From Cyclobacteriaceae bacterium (lineage in GTDB: Bacteria > Bacteroidota > Bacteroidia > Cytophagales > Cyclobacteriaceae): a stretch of DNA of 64,000 bases. Position 1 is the stretch's first letter. Every line of letters starts with the position of its first letter. The translations under genes and the position numbers were made by a program. Shown piece by piece: positions 55,292-64,000 of this stretch. The stretch lies in assembly GCA_016787565.1 (NCBI GenBank), contig JAEUUG010000013.1:124001-188000 (forward strand), in the 5' to 3' direction. The notes beneath the pieces are model-generated. The model was not told where the DNA came from. It saw nothing but the letters and a program-made list of their open reading frames with translations, and did not search any database.

Positions 55292-55618
55292 CTATTTAGC
55301 CTCTACTTTGATTCGTTTATAAAATGGGCACCGGTCTGCTCTTCCCTCATCTGTAATCACTAAATCATATTCTCCTGGAGCCAGTTTCTCAATTTTTTTA
55401 AGCTTGGTCTTTTGTATGTTCCCTTTTGAATCTACTACGTGAATTTTATAGTCACCTTTATCTTCAAATTCGATTTGAAGAGTGGATTGCGAATTTTCCT
55501 GGTTTTTTATGATTTCGATCTTGGGCTCGATCGGTCTACAGTTGGATTTATCCTGAGCACTTACTGGTACTGAAAACCAGAAGAGACCACCCAATAAAAA
55601 GACTATAGCTAATTTCAT
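55292..55618 (-). CDS. Small secreted protein upstream of the giant gene
   Basis: The ATG at 55618 is preferred to a TTG at 55648. The 108-residue product has a signal peptide (AIVFLLGGLFWFSVPVSAQ) and a mature domain of about 88 residues with strands TLQIEFEDKGDYKIHVVDSKG and APGEYDLVITDEGRADRCPF. The latter resembles a single SprB-like module (PGxYxVxVTDxxGC), with two Cys that could form a disulfide. Its stop is 5 bases before the start of the giant gene, so both are in one operon. Confidence 0.78.
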   Translation of the reverse strand: MKLAIVFLLGGLFWFSVPVSAQDKSNCRPIEPKIEIIKNQENSQSTLQIEFEDKGDYKIHVVDSKGNIQKTKLKKIEKLAPGEYDLVITDEGRADRCPFYKRIKVEAK

Positions 55619-55791
55619 CTCAAGGTAGTGTTGAAAAAATTTAAACAATTATAAATGGAAATCAACAAGTTATAGTAACCTGACCGATTTATGTAAAAAT
55701 CAGGAATACCCGTTGATTTTGCCGTTCTAAAAAAATTTGTACCCAAGCCGGGTAAATATTTAGTTTAAAAAATTAACTCGTACATGCGGCC

Positions 55792-56334
55792 TCAAAACCT
55801 TCTGTTCAGTATTTCGCTCATCACCAAGGCTTTCTTAAAACCTTCCGGGTCTTGCAACTCGCGCTTATATTGATCGACCAATGTATCCCCACTTCCCTCG
55901 TCAAACTCCTTAAATCTACCAAATTTTATGACAGTATCCTGCAATTTCATTGTTTCTTCAAGTGAAGGCTTCACAAAAGCCTGCGCCTTTGCTTCTTCAT
56001 AAACCTTATAAATACTGTCCTTTTTTCTATAATCGTAATCTACTTCTTCTAAATTCTTGTCTTCGTCTTCAATATCCTCATCATAGTCAACATACCGCTT
56101 ACTCACAGGTGCCGGTTGATTAACAGGGTTTAGCGATTGCTTTGTTTCTGTTATCTCCCGTAGTAATTCTTCAAACGAAAGCGGCTTTGGCTCCGATGAA
56201 GAAGCTGGTTGATTAAATGGTGGCTTTGCTGATTCCTCATCTCCATTCACAGGCTGACCGGATTTTTTCCGCAACCTGCTTAGAAGATACACCACGCCAA
56301 TAATCACATAAAGCCAGATTTTAAAATCGTCCAT
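55792..56334 (-). CDS. Hypothetical single-pass membrane protein
   Basis: A 180-residue protein with one N-terminal membrane segment (FKIWLYVIIGVVYLLSRL, about 4-21), followed by a basic patch (RKKSG) indicating a cytoplasmic C-terminus. The rest is acidic and apparently disordered (DYDEDIEDEDKNLEEVDYDY around residue 95), ending in a helical region (FKKALVMSEILNRRF) that is common to a Bacteroidota family. No named domain is recognised. It is divergent from smc, separated by 247 bases that hold the smc promoter. Confidence 0.7.
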   Translation of the reverse strand: MDDFKIWLYVIIGVVYLLSRLRKKSGQPVNGDEESAKPPFNQPASSSEPKPLSFEELLREITETKQSLNPVNQPAPVSKRYVDYDEDIEDEDKNLEEVDYDYRKKDSIYKVYEEAKAQAFVKPSLEETMKLQDTVIKFGRFKEFDEGSGDTLVDQYKRELQDPEGFKKALVMSEILNRRF

Positions 56335-56423
56335 AAGAACAAATGTATAAAAAAACCTGAAAACTGCGAAAAAACCTTCATTCCTTGCTTTTCAAGAATA
56401 CTCCGGTCAAGCCCAACTTTTAT

Positions 56424-56455
56424 TTTGAATTGCCGAAATGAGTAACTTATCTTTG
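56424..56455 (+). promoter_or_regulatory. Promoter of smc
   Basis: TTTG (56424-56427), a 20-base spacer and TATCTTTG (56448-56455), the latter a perfect -7 match. Transcription would start near 56462, giving a leader of about 120 bases before ATG 56582; I see no riboswitch or stable hairpin in it. Confidence 0.72.
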
Positions 56456-56581
56456 CCTCCCGCTCTCGAAGAAGGCAATCCGCAACAGGCAGTAGGCAAC
56501 GTCTCAGACAATCCTTTCAACCTGTCCAGTTAGCGCCAATCGGAAGAGAGATTTTTTAACCACTACAACCACTTAGAAAGC

Positions 56582-59500
56582 ATGCAATTAGCGAAACTGG
56601 AGATTAAAGGCTTCAAGAGTTTTGCCGACAAGGTCGTCATTAATTTTGACGAAGGTATTACCGGTATTGTTGGTCCGAACGGGTGTGGAAAGTCAAACGT
56701 TGTCGATTCTATTCGATGGGTTTTGGGCGAGCAGAAAACCAGCGCCCTTCGCTCTGAGAAAATGGAAAACGTTATTTTTAATGGTACAAGCCAGCGGTCA
56801 CCACAGCAAATGGCTGAAGTTTCACTGACCATCAACAATACAAAAAACATTCTTCCTACAGAGTATTCACAAATTACCATTACCCGCAGGCTCTATCGCA
56901 CGGGCGAAAGTGAATATCTGCTTAATGGTGTCGCCTGCCGCCTGAAAGATATTACCAATCTCTTCATGGATACCGGTGTTGCCTCCAATAGCTATGCCAT
57001 CATCGAGTTGGGCATGGTGGACGACCTGCTCAACGATAAAGACAATTCACGGAGAAGTTTGTTCGAAGAGGCCGCTGGCATTTCCAAATTTAAAAAGCGT
57101 AAAAAAGAAACGTTAAAGAAACTGGAAGATACCGATGCTGATCTGGAACGTGTTGAAGATCTGCTGTTCGAGATTGAAAAGAACATGAAGAGCCTGGAAA
57201 AGCAGGCTAAGCAAACAGAGAATTATTACAAAATAAAAGAAGACTATAAAGAAAAGAGCATTAACCTGGCCAAGGTTGTAGTGAATAAGCAAAAAGATAA
57301 ATTCAATTCTATCACCACACAAATTGCGCAGGAGAATGACAGGAAAATTGCGCTCACTTCCGATATCGCGGAGAAAGAGGCTGCTATTGAAAAAGCGAAG
57401 GCTGAACTCATTCTGAAAGAAAAAACTCTTTCATCCCGGCAAAAGTCAATTAATGAGTTTGTCGCTAAAATCCGTCATTACGAAAGTGAAAAACAAATCA
57501 AGAACGAAAGGCTCAAATACCTGAACGACCGGGCAGGCAGCCTGCGTGATCAAATTGAACAAGATAAGAAGAGTAATGAGCGTGCCCGGTTTAGCATTCA
57601 AAGTCTTGAGAATGAGAAAACCGCTGCAGAAGATATTTTGACCGGCATCAATCAAAAGCTGGAACACTTAAAAACTGATTACGAAGATCAGAAGAAAAAA
57701 ACAACTGCTTTGCAAACAGAAGCTGACGCTCTGCGACAGGTTCAGCGCGAACGCCAGGAAGAGAGCTTTCAGATTAATAAAGGAGTAGAGATTCGAGAAA
57801 TTCAGGTTTCCTCTTTTAAACAGGAACTTGAACGCACTGCCAGCGATACCAGTCAGCAAAGTGCCAGTATGGTTGAGTTTGAAAAGAAACTCATCGTGCT
57901 ACAGGATGAAATCGGTCATAAAACAGAAGAACTAGAAGTTCTCAAGAAAGAAGAAGATGATGCGCAGCATCGTATGACTTCGCTTGAAAAAACGATCGAA
58001 ATGATTCGTGAGGAAATGAACGTCACCAGCCGAAAGCTTGACGCAAATCAAAACGAATACAACCTCACCAAATCATTGGTGGATAGCCTGGAGGGATTTC
58101 CCGAGGCGATTAAATTCCTAAAGAAGAAAATTGCCAAGAATGCTCCGCTCCTATCCGACATTCTGACCACATCTGAAGAATATCGCGTAGCCATCGAAAA
58201 CTACCTGGAGCCCTTCCTCAATTATTATATTGTTGATCACGAAGCTGAGGCCTATGAAGCCATCAACATCCTAAGCGATGCCTCGAAAGGTAAAGCACAC
58301 TTCTTTATATTGGATGCGTTCGAAAAATTTGAAGCCTCCACTCCGCGCATTTATTCCAATGCCTTTCCAGCGACTCAGATTATTGAGTTTGACCCCAAAT
58401 ACCGCAAGCTCATGTCGTACATCCTCGACAAAGTTTATGTGTATGAAGGTGACGTGAAAAATATTCCATCTTCCGATGAAAATTCGTTCATCACCAAAAG
58501 CGGAAAAGTTACACGCAGAAGATTCAGCATATCCGGTGGATCAGTTGGTTTGTTTGAAGGAAAGAAAATCGGCCGGGCTAAGAATCTGGAGAAGCTCGAA
58601 AAGGAAATCAAAGAACTCACATCCAAGTTGGATGATATCCGGACAAGCCTTGTCGAGAAACAGGGTGATCTTGAAAAGCTCCGCAATAACAAGCTGCGCC
58701 ATCAGATCGAAGAATTACAAAACACCATTCGCCAGATTAATGAGGAATATGTTTCCGTGCGCACCAAGCGTGAGCAATTTTCGAATATGCTCAGCAATGC
58801 TGATCTGCGCAGAGAAGATATTCTGGAGAAAATTGACACCCTGCTTCGTGAACTGGATGAACTGAAACCCAAAGCTCAGCAGGCTTTACATGACCTGCAT
58901 GAACAGGAGAATAAACTTTCTTTGTTAACGGAAGATTTATCCGGAAACAGTGAACTTTTAAGTCAGAAATCCGCTGCCTTTAATGAACAAAATATCTTTT
59001 TCCACCAACAGGAGAATCGCGTAAAAAGTATTGACCAGGAAATCCGTTTCAAGCAGGAGTCTATGGATCTCAGCGGACAGCGAATTGAAGTTAATGCTGA
59101 CGAGCTGAAAAAAAACGAAGAAGAAATCAGAATCATTATTGAAACGACACAAACCAACGATGATGAATTGTTGGGTATGTATGCCGAAAAAGATGAAATG
59201 GAGAAGGGCCTGAGCGAGGCCGAAAAAGAATATTACGAAGCGCGTGGGGGCATTGATACTGTAGAGAAAGAATTGCGTGAAGTCCAGCACAACCGCCAGA
59301 ATATTGACACCCTGCTGATGCAACTCCAGAATGAATTGAACGAGAGCAAGCTTCAATTAAACTCAGTAAAGGAAAGGCTTTCCGTTGAATTCAATATTGA
59401 CCTTGATTCCGTTGTGGGACAGGCAACTCCGGAAGAAGCAGAAGAACTGGCTAAAGCCGATGAAGAGAAGTTACGCCTTGATGTAACGAAGATCCGCGAG

Positions 59501-60118
59501 CGGCTCGATAACATGGGACCGATCAACCCGATGGCCATGGAGGCATACACGGAAATTAAAGAACGAAACGACTTTATCATCGCACAAAAAGAAGACTTAC
59601 TCAAAGCAAAAGAATCGCTCTTCAATACCATCAGCGAAATTGAGGCCGTTGCCAGCCAGACATTTATGGAGGCATTCAATAAAATCAAAGAACATTTCAT
59701 CCGGGTATTCCGGTCTCTCTTCACCGAAGGTGATGAATGTGATCTGAAACTCGTTGATCCGAACAATCCATTGGATTCGGATATTGATATTATTGCCAAA
59801 CCAAAAGGAAAAAGGCCGTTGACAATAAACCAGCTTTCGGGTGGAGAGAAAACCTTAACCGCCACTGCGCTGCTTTTCTCGATGTACTTATTGAAGCCGG
59901 CACCGTTCTGTATCTTCGATGAGGTGGATGCTCCGCTGGATGATGCCAACATTGATAAATTCAACAACATCATCCGGAACTTCAGTAAAGATTCACAGTT
60001 TGTAATAGTAACACACAATAAGCGAACCATGACATCCACGGATGTGATTTATGGTATTACCATGGTGGAGAAAGGAATTTCGCGTGTGGTACCCGTTGAT
60101 TTACGTGAACTGGCATAG
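56582..60118 (+). CDS. smc: Chromosome segregation protein SMC
   Basis: An 1178-residue SMC of typical length. The N-terminal head has GIVGPNGCGKSNVVDSIRWV (Walker A), then a coiled coil (about 170-500). The hinge is around residues 515-640 (APLLSDILTTSEEYRVAIEN, GKAHFFILDAFEKF), followed by the returning coiled coil. The C-terminal head has LSGGEKTLTATALLFSMYLL (signature) and PFCIFDEVDAPLDDANIDKF (Walker B). It organises and segregates the chromosome with ScpA and ScpB, which are not in the window. It has its own promoter and terminator. Confidence 0.98.
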   Translation: MQLAKLEIKGFKSFADKVVINFDEGITGIVGPNGCGKSNVVDSIRWVLGEQKTSALRSEKMENVIFNGTSQRSPQQMAEVSLTINNTKNILPTEYSQITITRRLYRTGESEYLLNGVACRLKDITNLFMDTGVASNSYAIIELGMVDDLLNDKDNSRRSLFEEAAGISKFKKRKKETLKKLEDTDADLERVEDLLFEIEKNMKSLEKQAKQTENYYKIKEDYKEKSINLAKVVVNKQKDKFNSITTQIAQENDRKIALTSDIAEKEAAIEKAKAELILKEKTLSSRQKSINEFVAKIRHYESEKQIKNERLKYLNDRAGSLRDQIEQDKKSNERARFSIQSLENEKTAAEDILTGINQKLEHLKTDYEDQKKKTTALQTEADALRQVQRERQEESFQINKGVEIREIQVSSFKQELERTASDTSQQSASMVEFEKKLIVLQDEIGHKTEELEVLKKEEDDAQHRMTSLEKTIEMIREEMNVTSRKLDANQNEYNLTKSLVDSLEGFPEAIKFLKKKIAKNAPLLSDILTTSEEYRVAIENYLEPFLNYYIVDHEAEAYEAINILSDASKGKAHFFILDAFEKFEASTPRIYSNAFPATQIIEFDPKYRKLMSYILDKVYVYEGDVKNIPSSDENSFITKSGKVTRRRFSISGGSVGLFEGKKIGRAKNLEKLEKEIKELTSKLDDIRTSLVEKQGDLEKLRNNKLRHQIEELQNTIRQINEEYVSVRTKREQFSNMLSNADLRREDILEKIDTLLRELDELKPKAQQALHDLHEQENKLSLLTEDLSGNSELLSQKSAAFNEQNIFFHQQENRVKSIDQEIRFKQESMDLSGQRIEVNADELKKNEEEIRIIIETTQTNDDELLGMYAEKDEMEKGLSEAEKEYYEARGGIDTVEKELREVQHNRQNIDTLLMQLQNELNESKLQLNSVKERLSVEFNIDLDSVVGQATPEEAEELAKADEEKLRLDVTKIRERLDNMGPINPMAMEAYTEIKERNDFIIAQKEDLLKAKESLFNTISEIEAVASQTFMEAFNKIKEHFIRVFRSLFTEGDECDLKLVDPNNPLDSDIDIIAKPKGKRPLTINQLSGGEKTLTATALLFSMYLLKPAPFCIFDEVDAPLDDANIDKFNNIIRNFSKDSQFVIVTHNKRTMTSTDVIYGITMVEKGISRVVPVDLRELA

Positions 60119-60138
60119 CGCTGAATTAAATCGTATGA

Positions 60139-60170
60139 ATGCCCGACTGAAAGGTTGGGCATTTTTTTTT
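60139..60170 (+). terminator. Terminator of smc
   Basis: A 9-base stem, ATGCCCGAC / GTTGGGCAT (one G-T pair), with loop TGAAAG, followed by nine T. Confidence 0.9.
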
Positions 60171-60186
60171 GAATAGACACCACGTC

Positions 60187-60194
60187 TATCTTTG
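60187..60194 (+). promoter_or_regulatory. Promoter -7 element of the VOC gene
   Basis: TATCTTTG matches TAnnTTTG exactly, 18 bases before ATG 60213. The best -33 candidate is TTTG at 60168-60171, with a spacer of 15 bases, shorter than usual. Confidence 0.5.
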
Positions 60195-60212
60195 ATAATA
60201 AAATTCTAGTCT

Positions 60213-60605
60213 ATGCCTCAGCATCTTGCCCATGTTGCCATCGTTGTGAAAGATTATGACGAGGCTATTTTCTTTTATACACAAAAGCTTCATTTTAAAC
60301 TCTTGGAAGATACCATTCTGAGTGACACAAAACGATGGGTATTGGTAACACCACCCGGCTCATCATCTTGTTCTTTATTGCTGGCCAAAGCTGCAACCGA
60401 GGAACAGCGAGTCCGTGTGGGAAATCAAACTGGCGGACGTGTTTTTCTGTTTCTGCACACCGATAATTTTCAACGGGATTTTGATAATCTGCTACAGCAT
60501 AGAATCAAAATTGTGCGCGGTCCCGTTGATGAACTATACGGAACGGTTGCCGTGTTTGAAGATTTGTATGGAAATCTGTGGGATTTAATTGAGCCAAAGA
60601 GTTGA
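60213..60605 (+). CDS. VOC-family (glyoxalase/dioxygenase-like) protein
   Basis: A 130-residue vicinal-oxygen-chelate protein. The pattern HLAHVAIVVKDYDEAIFFYT, QKLHFKLLEDTILSDTKRWV and GTVAVFEDLYGNLWDLIEPK shows the two beta-alpha-beta-beta-beta modules. Metal ligands are suggested by His in HVAIVV, His in FLHTDNF and the final Glu in LIEP. Members act in glyoxalase, bleomycin/fosfomycin resistance or ring cleavage; the substrate here cannot be told. Confidence 0.9.
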   Translation: MPQHLAHVAIVVKDYDEAIFFYTQKLHFKLLEDTILSDTKRWVLVTPPGSSSCSLLLAKAATEEQRVRVGNQTGGRVFLFLHTDNFQRDFDNLLQHRIKIVRGPVDELYGTVAVFEDLYGNLWDLIEPKS

Positions 60606-60662
60606 TTATTGGTTTTTCATTTGCACCCAGATCACTATATTCATATTCTAATATTCCCGTCT

Positions 60663-61604
60663 ATGAAAATAATATCCAGCGTTTTTTATAGCCTTCTCTT
60701 AATTGTAATGCTCACAACCGCCTGTGAGAAAAAGCAAGCACTCAAATCAGGTAAGGGTTTCATTCCGGTAAATGGTGGAAAGGTTTGGTATAAAATTGTT
60801 GGTGAGGGGGGGGAAACTCCACTCCTGCTGTTGCATGGCGGTCCGGGGGTTCCTAGCTATTATCTCAATCCGCTGGAAGCACTCGGAGCTGACCGACCCA
60901 TCATCTTCTTTGATCAACTGGGATGTGGAAGATCAGATCATCATGCAGATACAACGCTGATGACGGTTGATCATTTCGTTGAGCAGGTAGAGGAACTTCG
61001 GAAGAATTTAAAACTGGACGAATTCTATCTCTATGGATCATCCTGGGGAACCATGCTGGGCGTGGATTACTATCTGAAATATCCACAAGCAATCAAGGGT
61101 ATGATTTTAAGCAGTCCTTGTCTAAGTGCGGAGCTGTGGTCACGAGATGCGGACACACTTATCACCATGTTACCCGACTCAATTCAGGTAGCTATTCGTA
61201 CCAATACAAAAAACGGAACCTTTGATTCACCTGATTATCTTCAAGCATCTGAAGTCTATTATCAAAACTTTGTAGTGCGCAATCCTTCAGCAGATGTTGA
61301 CAGCAGTTTTGCCGGAATGAACGCAGCACTTTACACCTACATGTGGGGCCCTAGTGAATTTACTGCAACCGGTACATTGAAAAATTATGACCAAACCAAC
61401 CGTCTAAAAGACATTGCAGTGCCTACACTTTTTATTGCAGGGGAGTTTGATGAAGCCAGGCCCTCAACAGTACAATATTATCAAAGTCTGGTGCCGGGCT
61501 CCCGGTTTGCAGTTATGAAAAAATCAGGACACCTAACCATGCAGGATAATCCTGAACAGGATATAGCAACAATTCGTAATTTTCTTCAGGAACTGGAACG
61601 CTAA
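60663..61604 (+). CDS. Proline iminopeptidase-like alpha/beta hydrolase lipoprotein
   Basis: The ATG at 60663 is chosen because the signal peptide (KIISSVFYSLLLIVMLTTAC, with lipobox LTTAC) starts there. The 313-residue product is an S33 family hydrolase: LLLLHGGPGVPSYYLNPLEA (oxyanion HGGP), FDQLGCGRSDHHAD, the nucleophile Ser in YGSSWGTMLGVDYYL, Asp in FIAGEFDEARPS and His in KKSGHLTMQDNP. It likely removes N-terminal proline from peptides, here from the periplasm or surface because it is lipid-anchored. Confidence 0.92.
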   Translation: MKIISSVFYSLLLIVMLTTACEKKQALKSGKGFIPVNGGKVWYKIVGEGGETPLLLLHGGPGVPSYYLNPLEALGADRPIIFFDQLGCGRSDHHADTTLMTVDHFVEQVEELRKNLKLDEFYLYGSSWGTMLGVDYYLKYPQAIKGMILSSPCLSAELWSRDADTLITMLPDSIQVAIRTNTKNGTFDSPDYLQASEVYYQNFVVRNPSADVDSSFAGMNAALYTYMWGPSEFTATGTLKNYDQTNRLKDIAVPTLFIAGEFDEARPSTVQYYQSLVPGSRFAVMKKSGHLTMQDNPEQDIATIRNFLQELER

Positions 61605-61612
61605 TATTCAGC

Positions 61613-62032
61613 TTAATCGTTCACACGTACACCAATCGATTGGAATGATTTTCCGTGGATTAGTTTATTGATTTCCTTCTGTGTTTCCATGATGTCGCTC
61701 ATGGGCAAACCAAGTTCGGTGTGGTAAATTTTGTAGATCAATGTCCACTCCTCTTTATCCATGAAGCCATCTCCGTTAGCTACAACACACAACCAGGCAA
61801 TGCACCTGATCTGTTGGCTGATATTCATTTTTCGCAACGCAGCTACACAGTCAGAAAGTAAGGATGCGGCATTTTGCGATTTCAATGTTTCCAGACTCGC
61901 CAAAAAACCTGCTTCGTCAATGCCTTCAAGTTTCGCGAGCTGTTTTCCTAACTGAAGTTCTTTTTCATTGATATTACCATCTGCTCCACTGATCAGATGA
62001 TAAAGCGTGGTTAAAGTCTTTTTATAATCCAT
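61613..62032 (-). CDS. TerB-like small helical protein
   Basis: A 139-residue, mainly helical protein. LTTLYHLISGADGNINEKEL near the start and IAWLCVVANGDGFMDKEEWT near residue 80 have the DGxxxxxE acidic pattern of TerB-like (tellurite-resistance) domains. The family role is unclear; metal binding is suspected. It ends 8 bases from the convergent hydrolase gene. Confidence 0.75.
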   Translation of the reverse strand: MDYKKTLTTLYHLISGADGNINEKELQLGKQLAKLEGIDEAGFLASLETLKSQNAASLLSDCVAALRKMNISQQIRCIAWLCVVANGDGFMDKEEWTLIYKIYHTELGLPMSDIMETQKEINKLIHGKSFQSIGVRVND

Positions 62033-62148
62033 AGGTTAACGTAATCCTAATTTACACAAATGGTAATAACCTGAGTCATCGAACTAAAAAAAATTATTTG
62101 GGCTGCATCTTAGAAAGAAAAACAAAAAATGAATTTAACCTTTAAGTT

Positions 62149-62958
62149 CTAAGCTGGCTTCTGTAAAACGAAACGGTAATACTGCCGGGACCCTTCTTGT
62201 AAGGTGAGGTAAAATCGTGAGCCTACTACACCCGCAAATTCAGAAAAGAGCTTTTGCCATTTTGGTGGGATAAGTAGACGTATCCGTTCTCTTTTTGACG
62301 CATCTTCTGCCTCGATTGAACGAATAACATTTTGGCTAATATTTTCTTCCCTTATCATCGTTAGACCGGAGTCCTGCAATTGCTTCAAAAGGACGGGCAT
62401 GGTATTATCACTTCTGAAGTCTACCAATAGTAAATATCCACCCGGCTTAAGCACCCTTCTTACTTCACTCAGAAACTTATCAACTAAGCCATAGGCGTGG
62501 CATGATTCCACATTTATCACTACATCAATACTACAATCGGGTAATGGTATAGCTTCGGCACTGCCTTGAATGAATTTCAAGTTTGGAAAGGGATGAATCT
62601 TATTCGCCAGGTCGACAGCGTGCTGTGCCAGATCTAACCCTGTATAAAATGCCGGCTTAAAGTATTGGGAAATATGGCGTGCGCCTCCACCTCGCCCGCT
62701 GCCCACCTCAAGCACCTGCTTACCTTCCATGGGCTCAAGTGCCGCGAGATGGTGATACATTTGTAAGGGATATAATTGAACGGGCTTTTCACCCGTTAAC
62801 TCCATGCGGCTTTCATCAGCATTCGGGATGTAGCCATAGTTCATAAAATGCCAGTCTTCGGCAGGAATATGTTTCGCTAATAATTCATATGTAATTTTAG
62901 CATTGAGGCGCTTGAACCAGGCAAAGCGCTTGAGCGCAAACATGATATGTCGGAGCAT
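62149..62958 (-). CDS. Class I SAM-dependent methyltransferase
   Basis: A 269-residue methyltransferase with the standard motifs: GKQVLEVGSGRGGGARHISQ (motif I, SAM binding), YTGLDLAQHAVDLANKIHPF (motif II), GSAEAIPLPDCSIDVVINVE (motif III) and LSEVRRVLKPGGYLLLVDFR. A long N-terminal helical part (about 50 residues) precedes the fold, and the arrangement resembles the phthiotriol/phenolphthiotriol methyltransferase group. Substrate unknown; probably small molecule or lipid. Another Met at codon 6 (62943) could be the start. Confidence 0.92.
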   Translation of the reverse strand: MLRHIMFALKRFAWFKRLNAKITYELLAKHIPAEDWHFMNYGYIPNADESRMELTGEKPVQLYPLQMYHHLAALEPMEGKQVLEVGSGRGGGARHISQYFKPAFYTGLDLAQHAVDLANKIHPFPNLKFIQGSAEAIPLPDCSIDVVINVESCHAYGLVDKFLSEVRRVLKPGGYLLLVDFRSDNTMPVLLKQLQDSGLTMIREENISQNVIRSIEAEDASKRERIRLLIPPKWQKLFSEFAGVVGSRFYLTLQEGSRQYYRFVLQKPA

Positions 62959-63064
62959 AGGTTTATTTAGGTAGCCGGAAAGGTAGGTGTTTCACCGGAA
63001 ATTAATCGTTTCTATTAAGCTTTTTCGCATTCCATGCGCCTGATTTTCGGATACTGCAAGAAGG

Positions 63065-63697
63065 TCATCGCATGGCCGCAATGTTACCATGAAATTCAGT
63101 GATGGCGATGGAATGAAAGATAGGATACAGTATTATATCTCTGAAGAAAGAGCTCCCTTTATAATATGTGTGATGGGTCACTTCCGTAAAGTCTTCTGGT
63201 GTGCGCTGCAACGAAATGTACTGTGAACCTTTTGACGCTCCACCCTGCACATAACACAATCGAAAACTTTTTGTCGCATCATTTACCTCCGTAATCTCAT
63301 GTGCTACTGCCATATTAAAAATACCGCCCAATAATTTTAAATTGAGGATTATAACCTGGCCGCTCTCCATCCCCTCATAGGGATCTTCCTGATAGGTAAC
63401 AGCATTCTTTTTCCTGGAGTATTGCAAACCAAAACTTACCATGCCTCCTCTCCAGGCTTCCTTCGGATTAATTGTTTTGTAAATCCCCCAAACTTCATTG
63501 ATGTTTCGTTTAATAAGAAAGGTCTTGCAATGCTCCCGGTAAAAATCAGTTGTATGCTGCTCATGGCAGACTGGTCCCATGGCTTGAAATCCTGTTTCGG
63601 AATGAAGACCAAACGCACGGACAAACTCCCTGACTTTCTTTTGGTGAATTCGGCTTAAATCAACCAGTTCGTTTTGATTGTCTGAAATACTTCCCAT
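63065..63697 (-). CDS. Uncharacterised protein, possible SRPBCC-like fold
   Basis: The ATG at 63697 is chosen because a promoter -7 element (63737-63744) overlaps the in-frame TTG at 63739. The 210-residue product begins GSISDNQNELVDLSRIHQKK. It has a mid-section with FLIKRNINEVWGIYKTINPK, and ends with AVAHEITEVNDATKSFRLCY and EVTHHTYYKGSSFFRDIILY. The strand and helix order suggests an SRPBCC/DUF1990-like ligand-binding fold, but I am not certain. No signal peptide is present. It lies upstream of the methyltransferase on the same strand. Confidence 0.6.
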   Translation of the reverse strand: MGSISDNQNELVDLSRIHQKKVREFVRAFGLHSETGFQAMGPVCHEQHTTDFYREHCKTFLIKRNINEVWGIYKTINPKEAWRGGMVSFGLQYSRKKNAVTYQEDPYEGMESGQVIILNLKLLGGIFNMAVAHEITEVNDATKSFRLCYVQGGASKGSQYISLQRTPEDFTEVTHHTYYKGSSFFRDIILYPIFHSIAITEFHGNIAAMR

Positions 63698-63736
63698 GTA
63701 TAATCGATAACAAATAGTATAAGCTTCATTTCTATA

Positions 63737-63744
63737 CAAATATA
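63737..63744 (-). promoter_or_regulatory. Promoter -7 element for the 63065-63697 gene
   Basis: TATATTTG on the minus strand matches TAnnTTTG exactly. A TTTG at 63770-63773 is 25 bases further up, longer than the usual 19. The position puts the transcript start after the alternative TTG codon and supports ATG 63697. Confidence 0.5.
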
Positions 63745-63877
63745 AAGCTGTTTTCTTTCATGCCATCACCAAATCATTGTTGCACTTCCGCGGACGAAGA
63801 TCATCAAACATTTGATAAACGGTGTTTAGCGGTAGCGTGCTACACAGTATATTTAATAACCTAACACATATGATGCG

Positions 63878-64000
63878 ATGAAAAGGGGACTATTGTTACT
63901 TGCTGGAATTTGGATGTCGAGTATTGTTGCTGCACAGTCGTTCAACGCCCGTCCGGAAGGAACGCAAAAACCAGTGCTGCATGGAAAACATTGGATGGCG
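63878..64000 (+). CDS. Secreted protein, possible gamma-glutamyltransferase family (partial)
   Basis: The ATG at 63878 opens a frame running off the right edge, giving 41 residues. It starts with a signal peptide (KRGLLLLAGIWMSSIVAAQ), followed by FNARPEGTQKPVLHGKHWMA. The GKHWMA stretch resembles the region before the first helix of gamma-glutamyltransferase-family proteins, but too little of the gene is present to be sure. Confidence 0.5.
   Translation, partial: MKRGLLLLAGIWMSSIVAAQSFNARPEGTQKPVLHGKHWMA

Noticed and set aside
56438..56533. 31-codon open frame in the smc leader
   Set aside because: The promoter -7 element (56448-56455) lies inside it, so transcription would start downstream of its ATG.

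Overview
The window looks like a chromosomal segment of a Bacteroidota bacterium, most likely from the Cytophagales. Supporting signs are type IX secretion (T9SS) C-terminal sorting domains, a T9SS Plug (DUF5103) protein, DUF1800/DUF1501 and DUF3276 proteins, BlaI/BlaR1-TonB regulators, many lipoproteins, and promoters of the form TTTG-N19-TAnnTTTG. I see no rRNA, tRNA, CRISPR array, insertion sequence, prophage or plasmid signature. It is dense housekeeping DNA with some accessory surface and envelope genes.

Layout. 1-9.6 kb: a truncated serine dehydratase gene, a TPR/transglutaminase-like protein, a MORN-repeat lipoprotein, thyA, a DUF4159 gene, a heme-motif FG-GAP lipoprotein, a BlaI/BlaR1 pair and a DUF3298 lipoprotein. 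9.6-21.2 kb: the overlapping alaS-gatB-TlpA run, divergent from two tandem M23 peptidases, a CapA-like protein, a MerR regulator and dprA, then a TPR protein and HMG-CoA lyase. 21.4-28.2 kb: the DUF1800/DUF1501 pair, a beta-barrel protein, a lipoprotein and murB. 28.2-29.1 kb: a 25-residue Lys/Ala/Thr peptide gene with its own promoter and terminator, followed by a second protein with a Lys/Ala-rich tail. 29-35.6 kb: a dCMP deaminase-like protein, DUF2911, DUF1080, lgt, a sugar dehydrogenase-like lipoprotein and an ABC-F ATPase. 35.6-41.7 kb: an ECF sigma factor with a membrane-anchored beta-barrel-like protein and two envelope proteins, the T9SS Plug protein, and an orphan Cas6. 41.8-46 kb: ychF, DUF3276, DUF58, ferredoxin and LuxC-type reductase. 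46-55.6 kb: a 3085-residue T9SS surface protein with 18 tandem repeats of about 87 residues, plus a small secreted protein. 55.8-64 kb: smc, a VOC protein, an alpha/beta hydrolase, a TerB-like protein, a methyltransferase and two less clear genes.

How the genes relate. Envelope and secretion are the main theme: Lgt lipidates the many lipoproteins, T9SS would export the giant protein and the DUF1501 protein, and the M23 and MurB proteins act on peptidoglycan. The most unusual items are the micro-histone-like transcription unit at 28.3 kb, the solitary Cas6 at 41 kb, the 18-repeat adhesin-like gene, and a protein carrying both a Tat signal and a T9SS sorting domain. Five of ten convergent gene pairs share a 4-base overlap of their stop codons. 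All identifications come from reading the sequence and family knowledge; no database search was run.
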